Positions 36,701 to 50,568 of a stretch of 64,000 bases of DNA are shown piece by piece (the stretch's first letter is position 1; each line of letters starts with the position of its first letter). Below the pieces are notes generated by a model. That model searched no databases. It was not told the DNA's origin and saw nothing but the letters and a program-made list of their open reading frames with translations. The DNA is from Rotaria socialis (taxonomy: Eukaryota; Rotifera; Eurotatoria; Philodinida; Philodinidae): assembly GCA_905331475.1 (NCBI GenBank), contig CAJNYU010000551.1:30782-94781 (forward strand). The letters run 5' to 3'. Made by a program: the position numbers and the translations under genes.

Positions 36701-38407
36701 ATATTTTACTCAATGATTCATCACAATTATTAATCAATGAAACTATTCAAGTTCCATCGTCATCGCCATCAACATCAAATGGATTAGGAACAAATTCGAA
36801 TAAATCACGTTCTCGTTCTAAAACTCCAAAAGTAAATAATGACAAACCATCAGTATTATCCAATCACAGTCGACATTCATCAGCAAATCCACTTATGACA
36901 CCATACGAACTACCTAAAATAGTATTACCAAGTAAATAAATCATTTTTCTTTGTTTGTCGACTTTGTAATCGAACCATTTCTTTTTTTTTGATTTAGCTA
37001 CAATGGATACCGAACAATTAAGTTCACAAGTACGCGAGCTTCTATTTGCTTATAGTATTGGCCAACGTGTATTTGGTATGTAGGACTTGTTAGTCTAGAC
37101 TACGTGTTTGAAGCATCCTGATTCTTTAAAAAAATATCTTTTGAAATCCAAGTCTTCAGTACGGCAGCTAGAGTAGCAATTTTAATAAGAAATCTAAAAA
37201 TAAATTCTAATGATATTTGTTTTTGAATAACTTTACCTATCACTCTGATATATATATATATATATAATTTTTTTTGCTTATTTTAGGTGAAGCAGTACTT
37301 AATCTATCTCAAGGGACTGTCAGTGAAATATTATCAAAACCTCGTCCTTGGCATTCATTAAGTGTTAAAGGTCGTGAACCTTATTTACGTATGTATACAT
37401 GGTATCATGACACAGGCAATGTGCAAAAACTTCTTGCTTGGAAACGAGAACGTGATGGTAAGACTATTTTTTAGTATTTCTTAATTTTTTACCATAATCT
37501 CTTGAGTGCTCTTGTTTCTTATCTGATAGCTTTACGTCGTTCTCGTCCTCCGGGTTCTAAAATAGATAATGGTGATTCAGAAAGTAAAAATAATAATACA
37601 ACAATAACAAAATCCTCATCCTTCTCATCATCATCAGGAGCAACAACAACAACAACAGCAACAAATAATAATAATAATAATCCAAAACGTCGGTATTTAT
37701 TTACCGATGATCAACGTCGTGTATTAAAACAAATATTTGAAAATGAACCATATCCGAGCCAATCAACATTGGAACAACTTGTCACTGAATTATCATTACC
37801 AATGAATAAAATAGCGAATTGGTTTCATAACTCACGCATGAGAGCTAAAACAAATATACATTCATCATCAAGTCCATTGAATAAAATTTCAACAGCATCA
37901 ATCAATAATGATGATTTAATAAATCCACAAAGTGGTGATGATGACGATGATTTAGATGATAACAATAACAATAATAACAATAACAACAACGATGAAGATG
38001 ATGATGACGACGATGACTACCCTATCTTACCAACCATTGTACCTTTAACTAGGTAAATAAAAGAATATTATTAAAAAAAAATTATCTATGATCGATTGTT
38101 TTTCTATTGAATTAGTTCATGGCTTAATGGTACAAACGATTCGAACAGTTCCACAAGTCCAGTTGGCCTATCGGCCACATCAACAAATATTGGTTCATTA
38201 ATTGATGATCAAAAAATAGCACCTGTATCATCATCATCAAGTTCAAGTAGTAAAAAACGTAAATCAGTTCCACAAAAGATAGTCACAACAAATAATAATT
38301 CAACAAAAAGATTTCATAATGATTCAACCATAATTGAAAATGACAGTAATGACGAACTAAATCAAAAAGCAAATGAATCAACAAATCTCGTTGATATTCT
38401 TACCTGA
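25097..38407 (+). CDS. CUX1: CUX/cut homeobox transcription factor, 20 exons
   Basis: Exons: 25097-25168, 27447-27557, 32105-32231, 32308-32412, 32470-32496, 32558-32625, 32901-32940, 33073-33236, 33337-33564, 33666-33772, 33855-34012, 34182-34622, 34674-35165, 35246-35382, 35449-36317, 36378-36931, 36998-37075, 37287-37457, 37530-38052, 38116-38407; 1587 aa in frame. Residues 1-400 or so are the coiled coil shared with CUX1/CASP ([44 protein letters not shown]). CUT domains lie near 630-705 ([16 protein letters not shown]), 1012-1090 (LGLSQGSVR then [10 protein letters not shown]) and 1237-1312 ([16 protein letters not shown]), and the homeodomain near 1367-1427 ([10 protein letters not shown]). 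This is the CUX layout, as opposed to ONECUT or SATB. Cut proteins repress or activate transcription in neurons and differentiating epithelia. Linkers are Ser/Thr-, Asn- and Asp-rich. The two 5' introns (2.3 and 4.5 kb) are huge for this locus. No exon for the alternative Golgi CASP tail was found. Confidence 0.95.
26586..26609. repeat. (CT)n microsatellite in CUX intron 1
   Basis: Uninterrupted CT run seen directly; TA tracts follow near 26852-26890. Confidence 0.95.
27773..27801. repeat. (CAT)n microsatellite
   Basis: Tandem trinucleotide run in CUX intron 2. Confidence 0.95.
28194..28228. repeat. (GAA)n microsatellite
   Basis: Tandem GAA run in CUX intron 2; it encodes only a Lys run in a spurious frame. 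Confidence 0.95.
30745..30774. repeat. (TA)n microsatellite
   Basis: Uninterrupted TA run in CUX intron 2. Confidence 0.95.
31815..31895. repeat. (GA)n and (CAT)n microsatellites
   Basis: A GA run at 31815-31837 is followed by a CAT run at 31867-31895, close to CUX exon 3. Confidence 0.9.
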
Positions 38408-39187
38408 AAACAGAGGGGCAAAGCTGATGTTCTTTTTTTCTTGTTTTGTTAATTGTTCATTTTATCTAGCCAAGGTGATATTTTGAGAGAGAAAGAAACA
38501 ATTGGTGATCTTGTAATTTTTTTCTTGTCGTTTTATGAAATAATTCGTTTTTAGTTGCTTGCTTTGCTCAACGTGAGTTTTTTCTTTCTTTGTTGTTTCG
38601 TTTTGTTCTATTGCATATATTTCTATATGTTCTATCTGTATGTGTGAATATTGCTCAAGCATTCTAACTAGTCGAAACACACACTCAGCTGCTCCAACAA
38701 GTGCATTAAGAAAAATAACAAACAAGAAAAAAAGACATTTGTTTGGGATATCAGTGATATGTATTCTATTCGAATGATTGTTTTGTTTTAATGCTTTTCG
38801 TTTAATTGTATGTGTGTGTGTGTATGGTTTTCTTTTTTCTTTTTTTTTTGTATGTCATTATTTCGGTGTTGTGTGCGCGTGCAATAAATGAGAAAAAAAC
38901 AGTGTATACATCTGACAAAAAAAAATCTATGAATATGGAATATATATGTAGATTATTCAATAGCATTCCATTGTTTCTCTTTTTTTGTTTTTTAAGAAAA
39001 GAATTTTTTTTTGTTCGTAGAAACAAAGATTGAAATAAATGTCAATTTAAAAAGAGAAAAAAAGTTCAATGCCATGATCAAAGTCTATATGAATTTGTTG
39101 AACATCCATGATTCAATTATAGATAAATATTCTTTTTTGTGCTTCTGTCTATAGATCCAGCCATATTTGACATAGAATTGTAACACT

Positions 39188-39219
<32 letters not shown>

Positions 39220-39500
39220 GAAATTTGTCAATAAATTATAGAGCACTTCTTTTATTCGACATCATATTTTTCTTATCTTTATGAAATTTTTCATGCGAAT
39301 ATAATGAACATTAATGCTTTTCGTTATTTATTTACATCGCTTCATTAAATTTAATGAACTTTATCAAGTCTTAGAAATTGTTGACAATGAATGTTACTCT
39401 ATTCAATGGTTTGTTAGGAGAGAAAAAAAGATTTCTTTTGTGTTGATAATGATAGTGAATTATTTCAATGGTGAGAAAAAAGCAGATCAGAAATCTCATT
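38408..39500. other. Spacer / CUX 3' region
   Basis: Follows the CUX stop codon and probably includes its 3' UTR. It holds a TG-rich stretch near 38810-38823 and (GA)n at 39188-39212. No coding sequence recognised. Confidence 0.5.
39188..39212. repeat. (GA)n microsatellite
   Basis: Uninterrupted GA run seen directly. Confidence 0.95.
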
Positions 39501-40320
39501 TTAGTCACTAGATTTATATCCGAAAGAAAAGTTCGGTTGTAAAATAATATTTTCATTAGACTCAGGGATTACGGCCGTATCTTGTGTTCTTTCCTCTAAT
39601 GCATAATTCAAACTAATATCTGTATTCATATGGCTAATATAATTCATTATCGGCATATGCTAATTAAAATATTTTATCAAAACAATAGATAACAAATTTC
39701 AAAAGTATTCTTCATAAAACCGTACAGGTACGATTTTATCTTTCGTATTATAAATATTTAATAGAAAATCGATTCCGTCGATAATATTCACTTGATTATC
39801 GTAGATAGCTAAGCGTACTAAATGTTTTATTTACTTCCTGAATTTTTATGTTAAACATAAACTTTGCTTGAGCTGATTAAATCAATATTTAAGAAACAAA
39901 AAGCTAAATAGAAGCAATACATTACACTTAAAAGTTAAGATAAATAAAAGGCTTTCTTATGAACAACAAAGCCAAGCTGTCATGTCGATCATTTTTGTGA
40001 TCTATACAAATCAATAATTCTATTTACAAGTTGAACAAAGTTGAAATTTCGAACATCTTCTAGATCACTAAACTTTACAGTAATGCTGTTCTTCGGCATT
40101 GATCTAAAACCCTGAAAATGTAACTTCCTGTCAAATAAATATTTTAGATTGGACTTTAAATTTTCTCCGAGTATGGAAAAATGTATCTATTAAAAACATT
40201 CACACCGAAATCAGGCAAAATGACATCAGCTATGATGTTCCTGTAGAACGTTTTTTTTTGTAATAATTTTTTATCCCTTTTTGTTTCTAACCTGACAAGA
40301 AGTGCGCTATTAGCACTCAT
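39501..40320 (-). pseudogene. Unrecognised or decaying spliced gene
   Basis: On the minus strand four coding-like pieces follow each other. The first (from ATG at 40320) is MSANSALLVR, joined across a 51-bp GT...AG intron to NIIADVILPDFGVNVFN. The second, one frame over, holds GENLKSNLKYLFDRKLHFQ and ITVKFSDLEDVRNFNF and ends at a gtaaat donor. The third, after an acceptor near 39817, contains IYDNQVNIIDGIDFLLNIYN and KDKIVP. The fourth, joined across a 66-bp intron, contains SLNYALEERTQDTAVIPES and stops at 39501. Mixed polar/hydrophobic composition and typical intron sizes argue for a real or recently lost gene. One frame change near 40190, at a T run, and a phase conflict between pieces two and three argue for decay or read error. 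I do not recognise the family. Confidence 0.4.
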
Positions 40321-43300
40321 CTACTCAATCATTTATTACATCACTTTCAAATAGTAAGTGCTAAGCATGTGTCTACTATCATCTTCTCACCTTTTATGTA
40401 CTAATTTCTTAGCTCATTTATGCGATTGATAAAAGAAATTAGGTTATATAACACTGTCTGAGTATTCAATAATAGTATGGTAAACCACTAGCACATCTGT
40501 ACATCTCATTGTATTATGTTCACGGGTGACGATGGGTTGTATATTTTTTTTTTCACTATTGAATGACAGATTTTAATTCCAGATATAAAGAATTCAGTAT
40601 AATCCGTCTATTCCGCAGCCAGAAAAAATATCTACACAGAAAATGAAAAAAACAAGAACTTGTTTTGAACGATCTAGCCAAATGAATGGAACATGGAAAT
40701 TTATCAAAGTTAGAGAAGCAGAACAGCAATTACATTTCGCTAATTAAATATTTTCAAAAGGGAATTTTGCTTTTAAGAGATACGACTTTCTTTCGAAAGA
40801 GAATCGACGTAATGCTTATGTTAAATCTGCTTTAGTATACTAAACCGATTACGTTTTCTAGTTGAACGTGACAATACAAAGACTCTCAATCAGTAGCGCA
40901 TTTTATACAAAGTAAAAAGCGTTTCAGACAACAGACTTTTGTCTTATTCTTCTATTACACACATAGGATCATCATCAGCAGCAGCAGCAGCATTGTACTA
41001 ATTCTTTCATAGAACAAATACCATTTTCTCATAGAAAAATCTAATTAGAAACGATCTGGCACATACTCTTATTTAAAATCCTTCTCAAGAATTTGTATAA
41101 TCATTCAAAACATTGCATGATCCTCATTATATTAATATTTGTATTGACATTAGTCTTTCATATTTCAATGAGTTTTTTTTGTCCTGCTCACAATACAATT
41201 TGATCTTCGAAACATTATCATACGAGTAAATTACATGCGTGTAGGTTTTCGCATTTTTATTTGATGCGCTGGTATTAAGATTTACTATTGGAGTAAATTT
41301 GTTTTTTCACAGAATGATTATCGAGTAAAAAGTCTATGAAAATGTTCTTCTTTGTAGCTAGATGTTGACAATGCTGTGCAGCAATAACTTTTGCTCTATA
41401 CCTACGTGAAGACAGCATGAAAACCGAACATTGCTTTTTCCTTCTTCGAAGAATGAAACAGTAGAGCAAACTATAAGACGTGAATTTGACAAAATGACGA
41501 TATATAGTTTACAAATGAAATAAGATAACGCTCTATATATATATATACACATGTAAATAATGAAAGCAGATATGTCTTTTCTATTGTTGTAAAAGTATGA
41601 AGAATAATACTTTATTTAGATCAGATTCTTTTATTTCTTTCGAATGCTATTGGCTAAATTATCTTCGATAAACTCAAATCGATATTTTCTCATGTCAAAC
41701 TCTAACGTAAGTAATCTTCGAAAACAATACGAACCCTACGTAGTCAATTATTATTATTGGCGTTCGTTATGTGACTCTATCAATATATATATGATATATT
41801 CATTATTAATGAGCTTGAGGAAAGTTCACTAGATTCTCATTAAATACGGGTGAGGTCTTCTTTTCAACAAAATCTTTGCAGTAGGAGAACAGGAAGTTAA
41901 TAGCACAAGAGAACATCCAAAACAATTTCAATTTTATTGCTCATGAAGAATTTATTTGCGCCGACAAACTAGTTTCAAGAAGTAAAACGAAGTTCACGTG
42001 AATATCGATCTAATGATTCAGTTTTCGAGTACGATGCTAAAAGCAAATCTTATTTGTCTTACCATTCTTAAATATTATTTTCTGTACTCTCAGATCTACT
42101 ACCTCGAATTTCAATGAAAGAATCAATCACGATCTAGAGCACTTCTAACTTCAAGTTTGCCCGTCATTGAACTGATATGACCTATCGTTGTTTTAAAAGT
42201 TCAAACATGCATCGTCATCATTTATAATTGTTGAACATGCAGCTGATGCTTAAAAAAACAGTCGCTTGTATTTCCTATTGAAAACTATACGATTTATTTC
42301 GATCGTTGAAAATTTTATTAACCATGTTAATTTATTCAGACGTACAAAATCACGATTCTTTTGTTTTGTTGTTGCTAAATGTAATGCCTATTTAATAAAT
42401 TGTCTGGTTTTTTTTTCAAATCAAGGTGTTAATTGAAACGATATATTTATCTATTGGCGAATGTCTACTGTAACGAACCGTTTAGTGTGTTAATGAGCAT
42501 GTAAACTTTTATGTTTTTCATTATCAAATATCTTTCAAAGAGAAAAAGAAAAATCCGCAAGTCATTGAATTTTGACAATTCGCCACTCAGTCATTTATTG
42601 AGTAGTCGATCACAATGAACGATAGAATGTCATTCATTATGACGATTTCGTAGGAACGCATGGTTTATCTTTTATTCTCTATGAACACAAGATCGATGTT
42701 GTGTAACGTTGTTTCAATGGAGAAAAATCTCATTAATAACCATAGACATGTACACCACCTGGTTATATCATAGAAAATGACAATATCGAGAAGCTAACAA
42801 ATCTGATTTATGAAAATTAAATCAAATCATTTTTTTCTCTCGTTAATATAATACTTAAAATCTCATGATCTTTGACATTTTCTCTGCTTCCTATTCATAA
42901 AATTGTCAAGCACTAGCTTGAATAATTTCTTAACCTTGATCAGATCAATGATGAATGTTACTATTTGTCTTCGCCTGTACATATTATATCTACTCAAATG
43001 GTGCACTTAAGAGTCTTTTGCCGGTCACTTTATTCTTCTTCTTCTTCTTCTTCTCTTCATACCTAAACAAGGATATAGGAGGGTGCACTCGATGCATTCA
43101 TATATTCACACAATCGATAACTCGAAAAGAAAAGAAAAAAAACAAAAATTCTTCTGTATTTTTTCTTGTATTCCTTCATATATATGTACATGCAATATGG
43201 TGGATATTGACTAGAAAAGGTAGGGAAAATATAGAAAGACGTCGACGACAACGGTGGAGACACGAATGACATTCTCTTCTTGTTTTTCTTTCTTCGTATT

Positions 43301-43917
43301 ATGATTCATTCGATCGCCGTATACACGTTCAGTCATCGTTTCATAAGAGAAAAAGAGAGAAAAAGGTTGACACTTTCTCGTTTTGGTCAAGGTAAGCAAC
43401 GATGATAATTGAAGTAGTTCAGGTTGATCTATGTATTCTAAAGTAGACGACAGTGACCGATGTGCATGAGATTAATAGAGACAAGACAGACGACATTAGT
43501 TCAATTATTGAAAGCTAACATCGTTGTTTACTTCAAGCTCAGACCGACTGATTTTATCCACTCAGTAGTCTATCGAGAGTTTTATTCTACGAGCGTTGTC
43601 ATATATGACAAAACGTTAAGTTATGTTTTATTTCTATTTTTTCCCCACGAGTAGCCAATATGAACATAGAGATGTATGTAAGTTACGAAAAGAAAAACGA
43701 AATGTTCCTATCACATAGTCTTAGATTTCAAAAGAAAGAAGAAACATGATATCTTGTGTTTAACCTTGTCTTAGCATATTCTTTGTTTAATAAATGGGAG
43801 TAGAAGCATGTGGCCTATAGATCGTTATTACGTGAGAAAGTAAATTTAACCTTGATCTTTGATGTAGAGTTGCAAGTGAAATTCATGATAAAATGAACAT
43901 TTGATTCAAATACACAA
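40321..43917. other. Spacer upstream of PALS1
   Basis: No gene recognised. Short open frames (for example 41275-41552 minus, 42955-43269 plus) lack motifs and in-phase neighbours. A short cag repeat lies at 40976-40993 and a ttc run near 43034-43053. Confidence 0.5.
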
Positions 43918-46900
43918 ATGGTAGCTATTGTCGACAAGATAAATGGAAATCGTAGCCACGTTAGTCACCTTAGTGGCGGTGGCAATTCAATAAAACAAGA
44001 CGATAATCACCAAACAGCACGAATCATACAATGGCTTGGCGGTGAACGAGCAGGTATGTACTAAAGAAATAATATTTTTTAACCAAAAAAAAAGTAATAT
44101 ATTTTTGTTCAGTTGATGTACCAGCTGAATTCGATGTTCAATCTCCACTCAAAGAAGATTGTATTGACCATCATATCGTTGCATCGAAAGTAGAATGCAT
44201 CGAATTACTTCGACTCAAACCAATCGTAAGTAAAATATCCGTTGAATTCGATCGACATTCTTATCCGTTTAGTAGATTCAAGGCTTGAGTGTGCTATTAA
44301 AATAATAAAACAAAAGAAAAAAAAAACGCTAAATTCTTCTCATTTAGTTAATGTCAATAGAATTTTTTGCATTTCTCCTTATCTCTTTGTATGTGTGTAT
44401 GTTATTCCTAGAATAAACAAGTAACTACTACTACATTTGAACGAGGCTCTTTACTCCGTCAAAGTAGCCGTCGCGGCAGTTGTAGTTATCGAAGTCGATC
44501 ATCGCCCGATGCACAAACATCAGATGAAGCTTATTGTACTCTATCAACCCATCGTAGTGGTTTTCAAAAGAAAATTAAAACAAAAGATTTAAAACGTAAA
44601 GGATCAACAAGTGGTAGTAGTAGTTTATCGACAGCTGCTCCTAATTGTACATCATCGCCATTATTAACAATATCGATTGATGATATTTATACAACATTGG
44701 ATCGTGCACAAATCGCATTTAAAATGGACGATGATCCTGTTAAAGAAGATATTGGTCGTTTACGTGAAATAGCTCAACAAGGTCCATTTCAACATAGTCT
44801 AAATTTATTACCTATTGTAGCACATTCAAATGATCATTCGATGGACTTATTTCACGAAATAATACTTAATAGTAGTGAGAATGGTGAAAGAAATTTTAAA
44901 CAAATGGTTGAAGAATTTATTCAAATCATCGAAAGAAAATTGATCGATGCAGAATTTCAAATGTTTGATGCAGCGTAAGTTATTTTCTAGGATATTATCT
45001 TTTGATAAAAGAACAAGAAATAGATTGCAAGTGTAAAACGAGAGTTTGAATTTTCAAAAAATAAACGTGTCATTTCCACGTTCCAAATAATCTCTTTGAG
45101 AAAAAAAAACGTAATATGAGATCAGCTTTTACAAAAGCGGAAATATTGATACTTTTAATCTTCGATCGAGTATCTTTTGTTTCGTTTTTTAGTTTCAAAA
45201 ATTGTTCTAATTCATTTTATTTTTCTTCTAGTACAATCAGATCATCATCTCCATCTTTATTCGATATGCTAAATGATCTTAAAACATGTTTAACAATATT
45301 ACGTCGAACAGAAATGCAAAGTCTTTTAACTGTATTTGATAATATTCTCAAGTTACGTCTCTATCCATCAGCATTACCAGACAGTCAAGAAATACGAATT
45401 AATCATAATGAAAATATGCCTGAAAAATTAAAAAATTCTGAAACTACAGAAGAATTATTAAAACTATCACAATATGCCATTGATGAATTGAAAATTGTTA
45501 AAATCGAAAAAAATCATGAACCATTAGGTTTAACAATAACACGTGCCGACTCAGGTACAATACATATTGCACGAATCATTGTTGGTGGCATGGCAGCAAA
45601 TACACAACTTTTTCAAGTAAATGATCGTGTACTTGAAATCAACGATGAACCAATAACTGGTCGTTCACTGGATTATGTTTGTTCATTAATGTCTCACACA
45701 ACTGGTTTAATTAAATTTCTACTTGCACCACCTTTACTTTCATCTGGAATTCATAATCATATGAATCACATGTCGCAACAAACATTTTTTGTTCGTGCAT
45801 TATATGCCTATGATCCCTATAATGATCCTTTACTACCTTGCAAAGAACTTGGCTTATCATTTCAACGTGGCGATATTTTACGTATAGTTGCACGTGATGA
45901 AAACTTCATTAAAATCAATGATTCTTACGTTAGCTGGTGGCAAGCCTATTGTGAAAATTCGATGGAAACAGATACAGATCCATGTTTAGCAGGTCTAATA
46001 CCGTCGGATAGTTTACAACAGAAACGTATTGCTTTAATAAAAGCTCTTAGTGATGAGACAGAATCAGTATCATCATTTTCGTCGACATTAAGATTTCATC
46101 ATAAAAATTCTAAGAAGAAGAAAAAGAAAAGTTGTGTTACTTGTATGCCAAAAAAACATAAATCTAATTTAACTTCTGTTTATAACAACGAAACATTTAT
46201 ACGTGATACGGATGAATCAGAAACAGCAACCATTCGTACATCGACAAATCATTTTTCATTAACAGATACGAGACAAATGGGTGCAGAACAACCACCGTCA
46301 CATGCAATAGCTACAAGTTTAGATACTAATAAAGATTCAAATAGTGATTCATTAATGATGAGTTCATTTCGTTTCTATGATCCAGTTTTTCGTCTCGATC
46401 TGACGAAATTAAAAGTAACACGACCCATTATTTTATTAGGTAAGAAACATAAATTAGACTTGAAATTTGTTTATTACACTCGAAACATTTATGCTTTATG
46501 TAATAGTAAATAATTAAAAAATTAATTCAATTCTTTTCTAGGTGCTCCTAATGTTGGTCGACATGAATTACGTCGTCGACTTCTTCAAACAGAACCGAAT
46601 CTATTCGATGTTGCTATTCCTCATACAACACGTGCTCGTCGTCTACATGAAATACCCGATATCGATTATCATTTTGTATCAGAAGCTGATTTTCTAGCAA
46701 AAGTAGCTTGTCATTCATTTGTTGAATTCGGTCAATATGATCGAGATCTATATGGAACATCGATTGAAGACATTCGACATGTTGTTTCGAGAAAACGAAA
46801 AATTTGTATATTAAATTTAAATCCAGATGCAATACGAACATTTGACAAAACAGATCTCTATCCATATATTATTTGTATTGCAGCACCTTCATTTGAACGT

Positions 46901-47122
46901 TTAAAACGTTTAGATCTTGATCGACGTGATCATTTAACTGAAAATGATTATCGAGAAATCATACGACAAAGTCGATCGCTTGAACGGCATCATTGTTTAC
47001 TATTTGATTATGTTATAATTAATAACGATATTGATCGTACATACACTGAACTACGTGATATTATAGTACGTATGCAACATGATGATCAACAGTGGGTACG
47101 AACATGTTATCGACGGTCGTAA
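43918..47122 (+). CDS. PALS1: PALS1/Stardust (MPP5), p55-family MAGUK scaffold
   Basis: Five exons: 43918-44053, 44113-44225, 44412-44974, 45232-46439 and 46542-47122; 866 aa in frame. Order: an N-terminal conserved region (VDVPAEFDV, near residues 46-54, resembling the Par6-binding region), two L27-like helical blocks (about 172-330, including ISIDDIYTTLDRAQ and SLFDMLNDLKTCL), a PDZ domain (about 357-437, with IIVGGMAANTQ and VNDRVLEINDEPITG), an SH3 domain (about 455-525, with ELGLSFQRGDILRIV and WWQAY), a basic hook ([10 protein letters not shown]), and a guanylate-kinase-like domain from about 669 (LGAPNVGRHELRRRL, PHTTRARR, FVEFGQYDRDLYGTS). The GK nucleotide loop is degenerate, as in all MAGUKs. 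PALS1 binds Crumbs through PDZ-SH3-GK and PATJ through L27 to set apical-basal polarity. The SH3 carries an 11-residue insert before WW. Confidence 0.95.
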
Positions 47123-50100
47123 ATGTCTACTTGTTCTTTTCTTTTTTGTTTTTTTCTTTTGTTATTGTTATTGTTTGTTTACTATTTCAACAATGTAATT
47201 TCTTTAATTAAGTTTGTGCAGTTATTTTGTGTATAGACGGGATTTTCTTTTTCTTTTTTTGGCCCTTGATAATGAAATTATAATATATATATATAAATAT
47301 ATATTCGGTGCAAGCCGAACTAAACTCGTGAAGTTATTATGTAAATCTATAATCGAATAGCTCATTGATTTTTCGACTAAAAGAAAATTATTAAGATTAA
47401 TCGATAATTTACTTTATTTTAATTGCTCGGATAAGTTAGCCTGTTCAAAAGAATTGTTACAATTATGCGAACAATCGATAACATAAATATACAATTATGA
47501 TAAGATTAATAATGACAACATTTTACTACTCAACAGTTGGTCAGGAATCAACAGTCAAACTATTACAACACGGAAATCAATACATATCCTATTTATGAAA
47601 GTATACTATTATATTTGTTGACGTTCAAATGTGCCACAATGAGAAGCATATTATAATTCATTTGCCAAACATGAATGCTCATTATAATAAATTTTTTTCC
47701 AGAGATTGTTCATAATATTATTTTCTCATATGCAAAGAAAATTACAAACTATTTTCTATGTGACATATCTTCTAGCATTTTGCTTGAAATAACATCATTA
47801 GAAACTCGGTTGAAAGAAAACATAAGACGTAAAAATGTAGTAGAATTCTATCTCAATTATCTGTTGTCAAATGATTTAACATATATATGTAAAAGATAAA
47901 CATGTAAACGAGAAAAACTGCTATCGAAAGACAAACATACGACAGCAGCTATTTAGATTATTCGATAATTGTTACCCCATTCTAGAGATCTATTTTATTA
48001 TTCAAGTAAAACACTTTTCAATTGTTTGTAAAAAAATAAAATGTCGCAGTTATGATCATGGCGATTACGCCATTTGTTGTTGTTGTTGTTGTTGTTATAT
48101 TACATATTGAATAGGTCAATCTATGGCATATCTTTAATGAATAATAAACTCTACAAATAGAATTACATTGACTGCGAAAACAGTTGCACATACAAGAAGA
48201 TCGTTATACTTCATAGAACGTCATTTGTCAAATGTATCTAATTATAATATCTTGATGAATTTTACTGTAGTTCGATAATTGAAAGTGAAAATAAATGTAG
48301 CCCGTCTGTCATCTACTTTTACAACAACAAAAGGAAATTAAATTCCATCTTATTTCCATATACTTGAACTCGTTTCTTCAATTGTCACCGTTGTTCATTC
48401 ATTTATAGATTCTTTCTTTTTTTTGTCGGTTAAAGTATACACTCTTGTTTAAGTATACATGAATAAGCACATGTTTCTGTTGAAAATTCATCAAAACATT
48501 TCAATAGGCAATCAATCAATATGGCACATTGTCATCAGCCTTTATTTATTTACGGATATTTTCCAAGGAAAAAAAGAATATATATATATATATAAATATA
48601 CTATTCCTTAGGCGATTTATCCTTTTGATGTAATTCATCTAAATCATTGTCGAATTATTGATAAAATTCGTCCAAGTGTTTTTCTAGATAAATCATAAAT
48701 CAATATGAAACGTTCACATCAAAAGATAACGTGACATCGCAGCTTCCGGTTTTTTTCTCAACATTGTGTAAGTGTGACTTATTATCGTGGGAATAGTAAA
48801 TTGATAAATACAGTTTATACATTAAAGTACTTCTCAACAATGTTCTATTTTTATACAAGAGCAACAAACATAAAAAAATAAACACAATATCAATATGCAG
48901 ATTAGGATCAACCATTAAAAGTGAAGTTTGATTGTTCGAATGCACATTTTTTAAATCGTATAATCATTGTTCATGGTCTGTTTTCTCTCTCCCTTAATGA
49001 ACTCTTCTAGACATGAATAAAATAAAATCTTGAAAGTTCATTCAATAGTGTTTAATTCATGACGCGTTCTTGATATAATTGGTTCGAAAGAGAAATCCTA
49101 TTGTCTTGTCTCTATCATATCTTCCATTTATCATCATTATTTGACCTTGCCACAATGCTATTGTGAAGTTTCCAGTGAAATCTATCATTACACTCAATTG
49201 TTTCCTCTCGCTGATACACACACATCGATTGATGCCTTCATTCCTATGGACATTTTTATCGTACTCAATGCCATCAATACAAATGTTCTGATGAACATAC
49301 CAATGATGAATGAATAGAGGTCATTATTTGTATATAATATATTGTTCTACTTTCACCTAGGCATTTCTTTTAAAGCTTTATCCACTTTTTGCATATATAC
49401 ATATGGCTTGACAATAAATGAGTATGTTGCACAACGATTCTTGATGGCCTTGAAATTATTCTACTATACGAATGTGTATAAAAGAAAAAGAAATCCGAGC
49501 TAAGCGCACAAGCCAGGATTAGCCCGTGACAATTTTTTTGTATTGATTTGACTGTGAATGTGCGTGACGAGGCCTCGCATTTGTATACTTTATGTTGAGT
49601 GGGTGAATATTCAATTGAAAATTGTCCATTCAATGCGAGATATCATACGCATTGTTGTTTTTTTCTTTATCCGCAACAAATCCCTGTCCGCTCGTTTTTA
49701 TTTTCTCTGATCGAAAATAACCTACGTACGTGTATTCACAAGTTCAAAAGAAAAAAAATATATATTTGTATAGATAGTAGACAGTCGAGCCCACCCTCTA
49801 TTCACAATAGATTATTATTATTATTATTATTACTATGCTATTATATAATCTTTCTTTATCCAGCCTCCTTCTACTTGTTGTTATTGATGGGCGCCCTTTT
49901 ACTGCAGAACGATATCAATCTTGACATGTGTACGCCTAGTATTATGACGATATAAATACGTATGTGAATGTATTCAGCCACGTTACACGATTTATTTCAT
50001 TTATTTTAATCAATAAAAATTGAACCTTTTCCTTTTTTTTCTGTTTTGCTTGAAGTGCCCTTATCCAGAGTGACGCACAGGGTTAGTTGAATGTCAAGAA

Positions 50101-50533
50101 GTGGGCGAAAATTTCATCTGAAGGATACTTTCACACATTGCTCATCATGATAAAAATTAGATTCTTAGCTCATCCGCGACGTACTTAATAGTTAACACTT
50201 CAAACAGCAGGTGAGACGATGTTGTAATAATGAAATCATGCTCATAAATAAAATTAACAAGAAATGATCTCAAGTATTTGTCACATTGAAAATAGAAAAA
50301 TATCTTAGAAAAAAATTTCTGCTTTGATATTCAATATAAATAAAAGCTGCTGAATAATTATTTCTTTTCGGCTTCTTCATGCGTATAATTTACATCTTTT
50401 TCTTTTTCCTCTTCTGTCTTTGAACCGTACCAACAACAATAATAATAATTATAGCGGAGAAGGAAAGAATGAAAATGTGTGTACACCTGAACAATATCCG
50501 TTGTTCGAATCGTACGTGTTCAATATTTAATCG

Positions 50534-50568
<35 letters not shown>

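Noticed and set aside
45116-45231. Open frame extending upstream of PALS1 exon 4, with an ATG
   Set aside because: It is intron sequence read through; the acceptor at 45230-45231 joins exon 3 in phase and the upstream residues are Phe/Ser-rich without family match.
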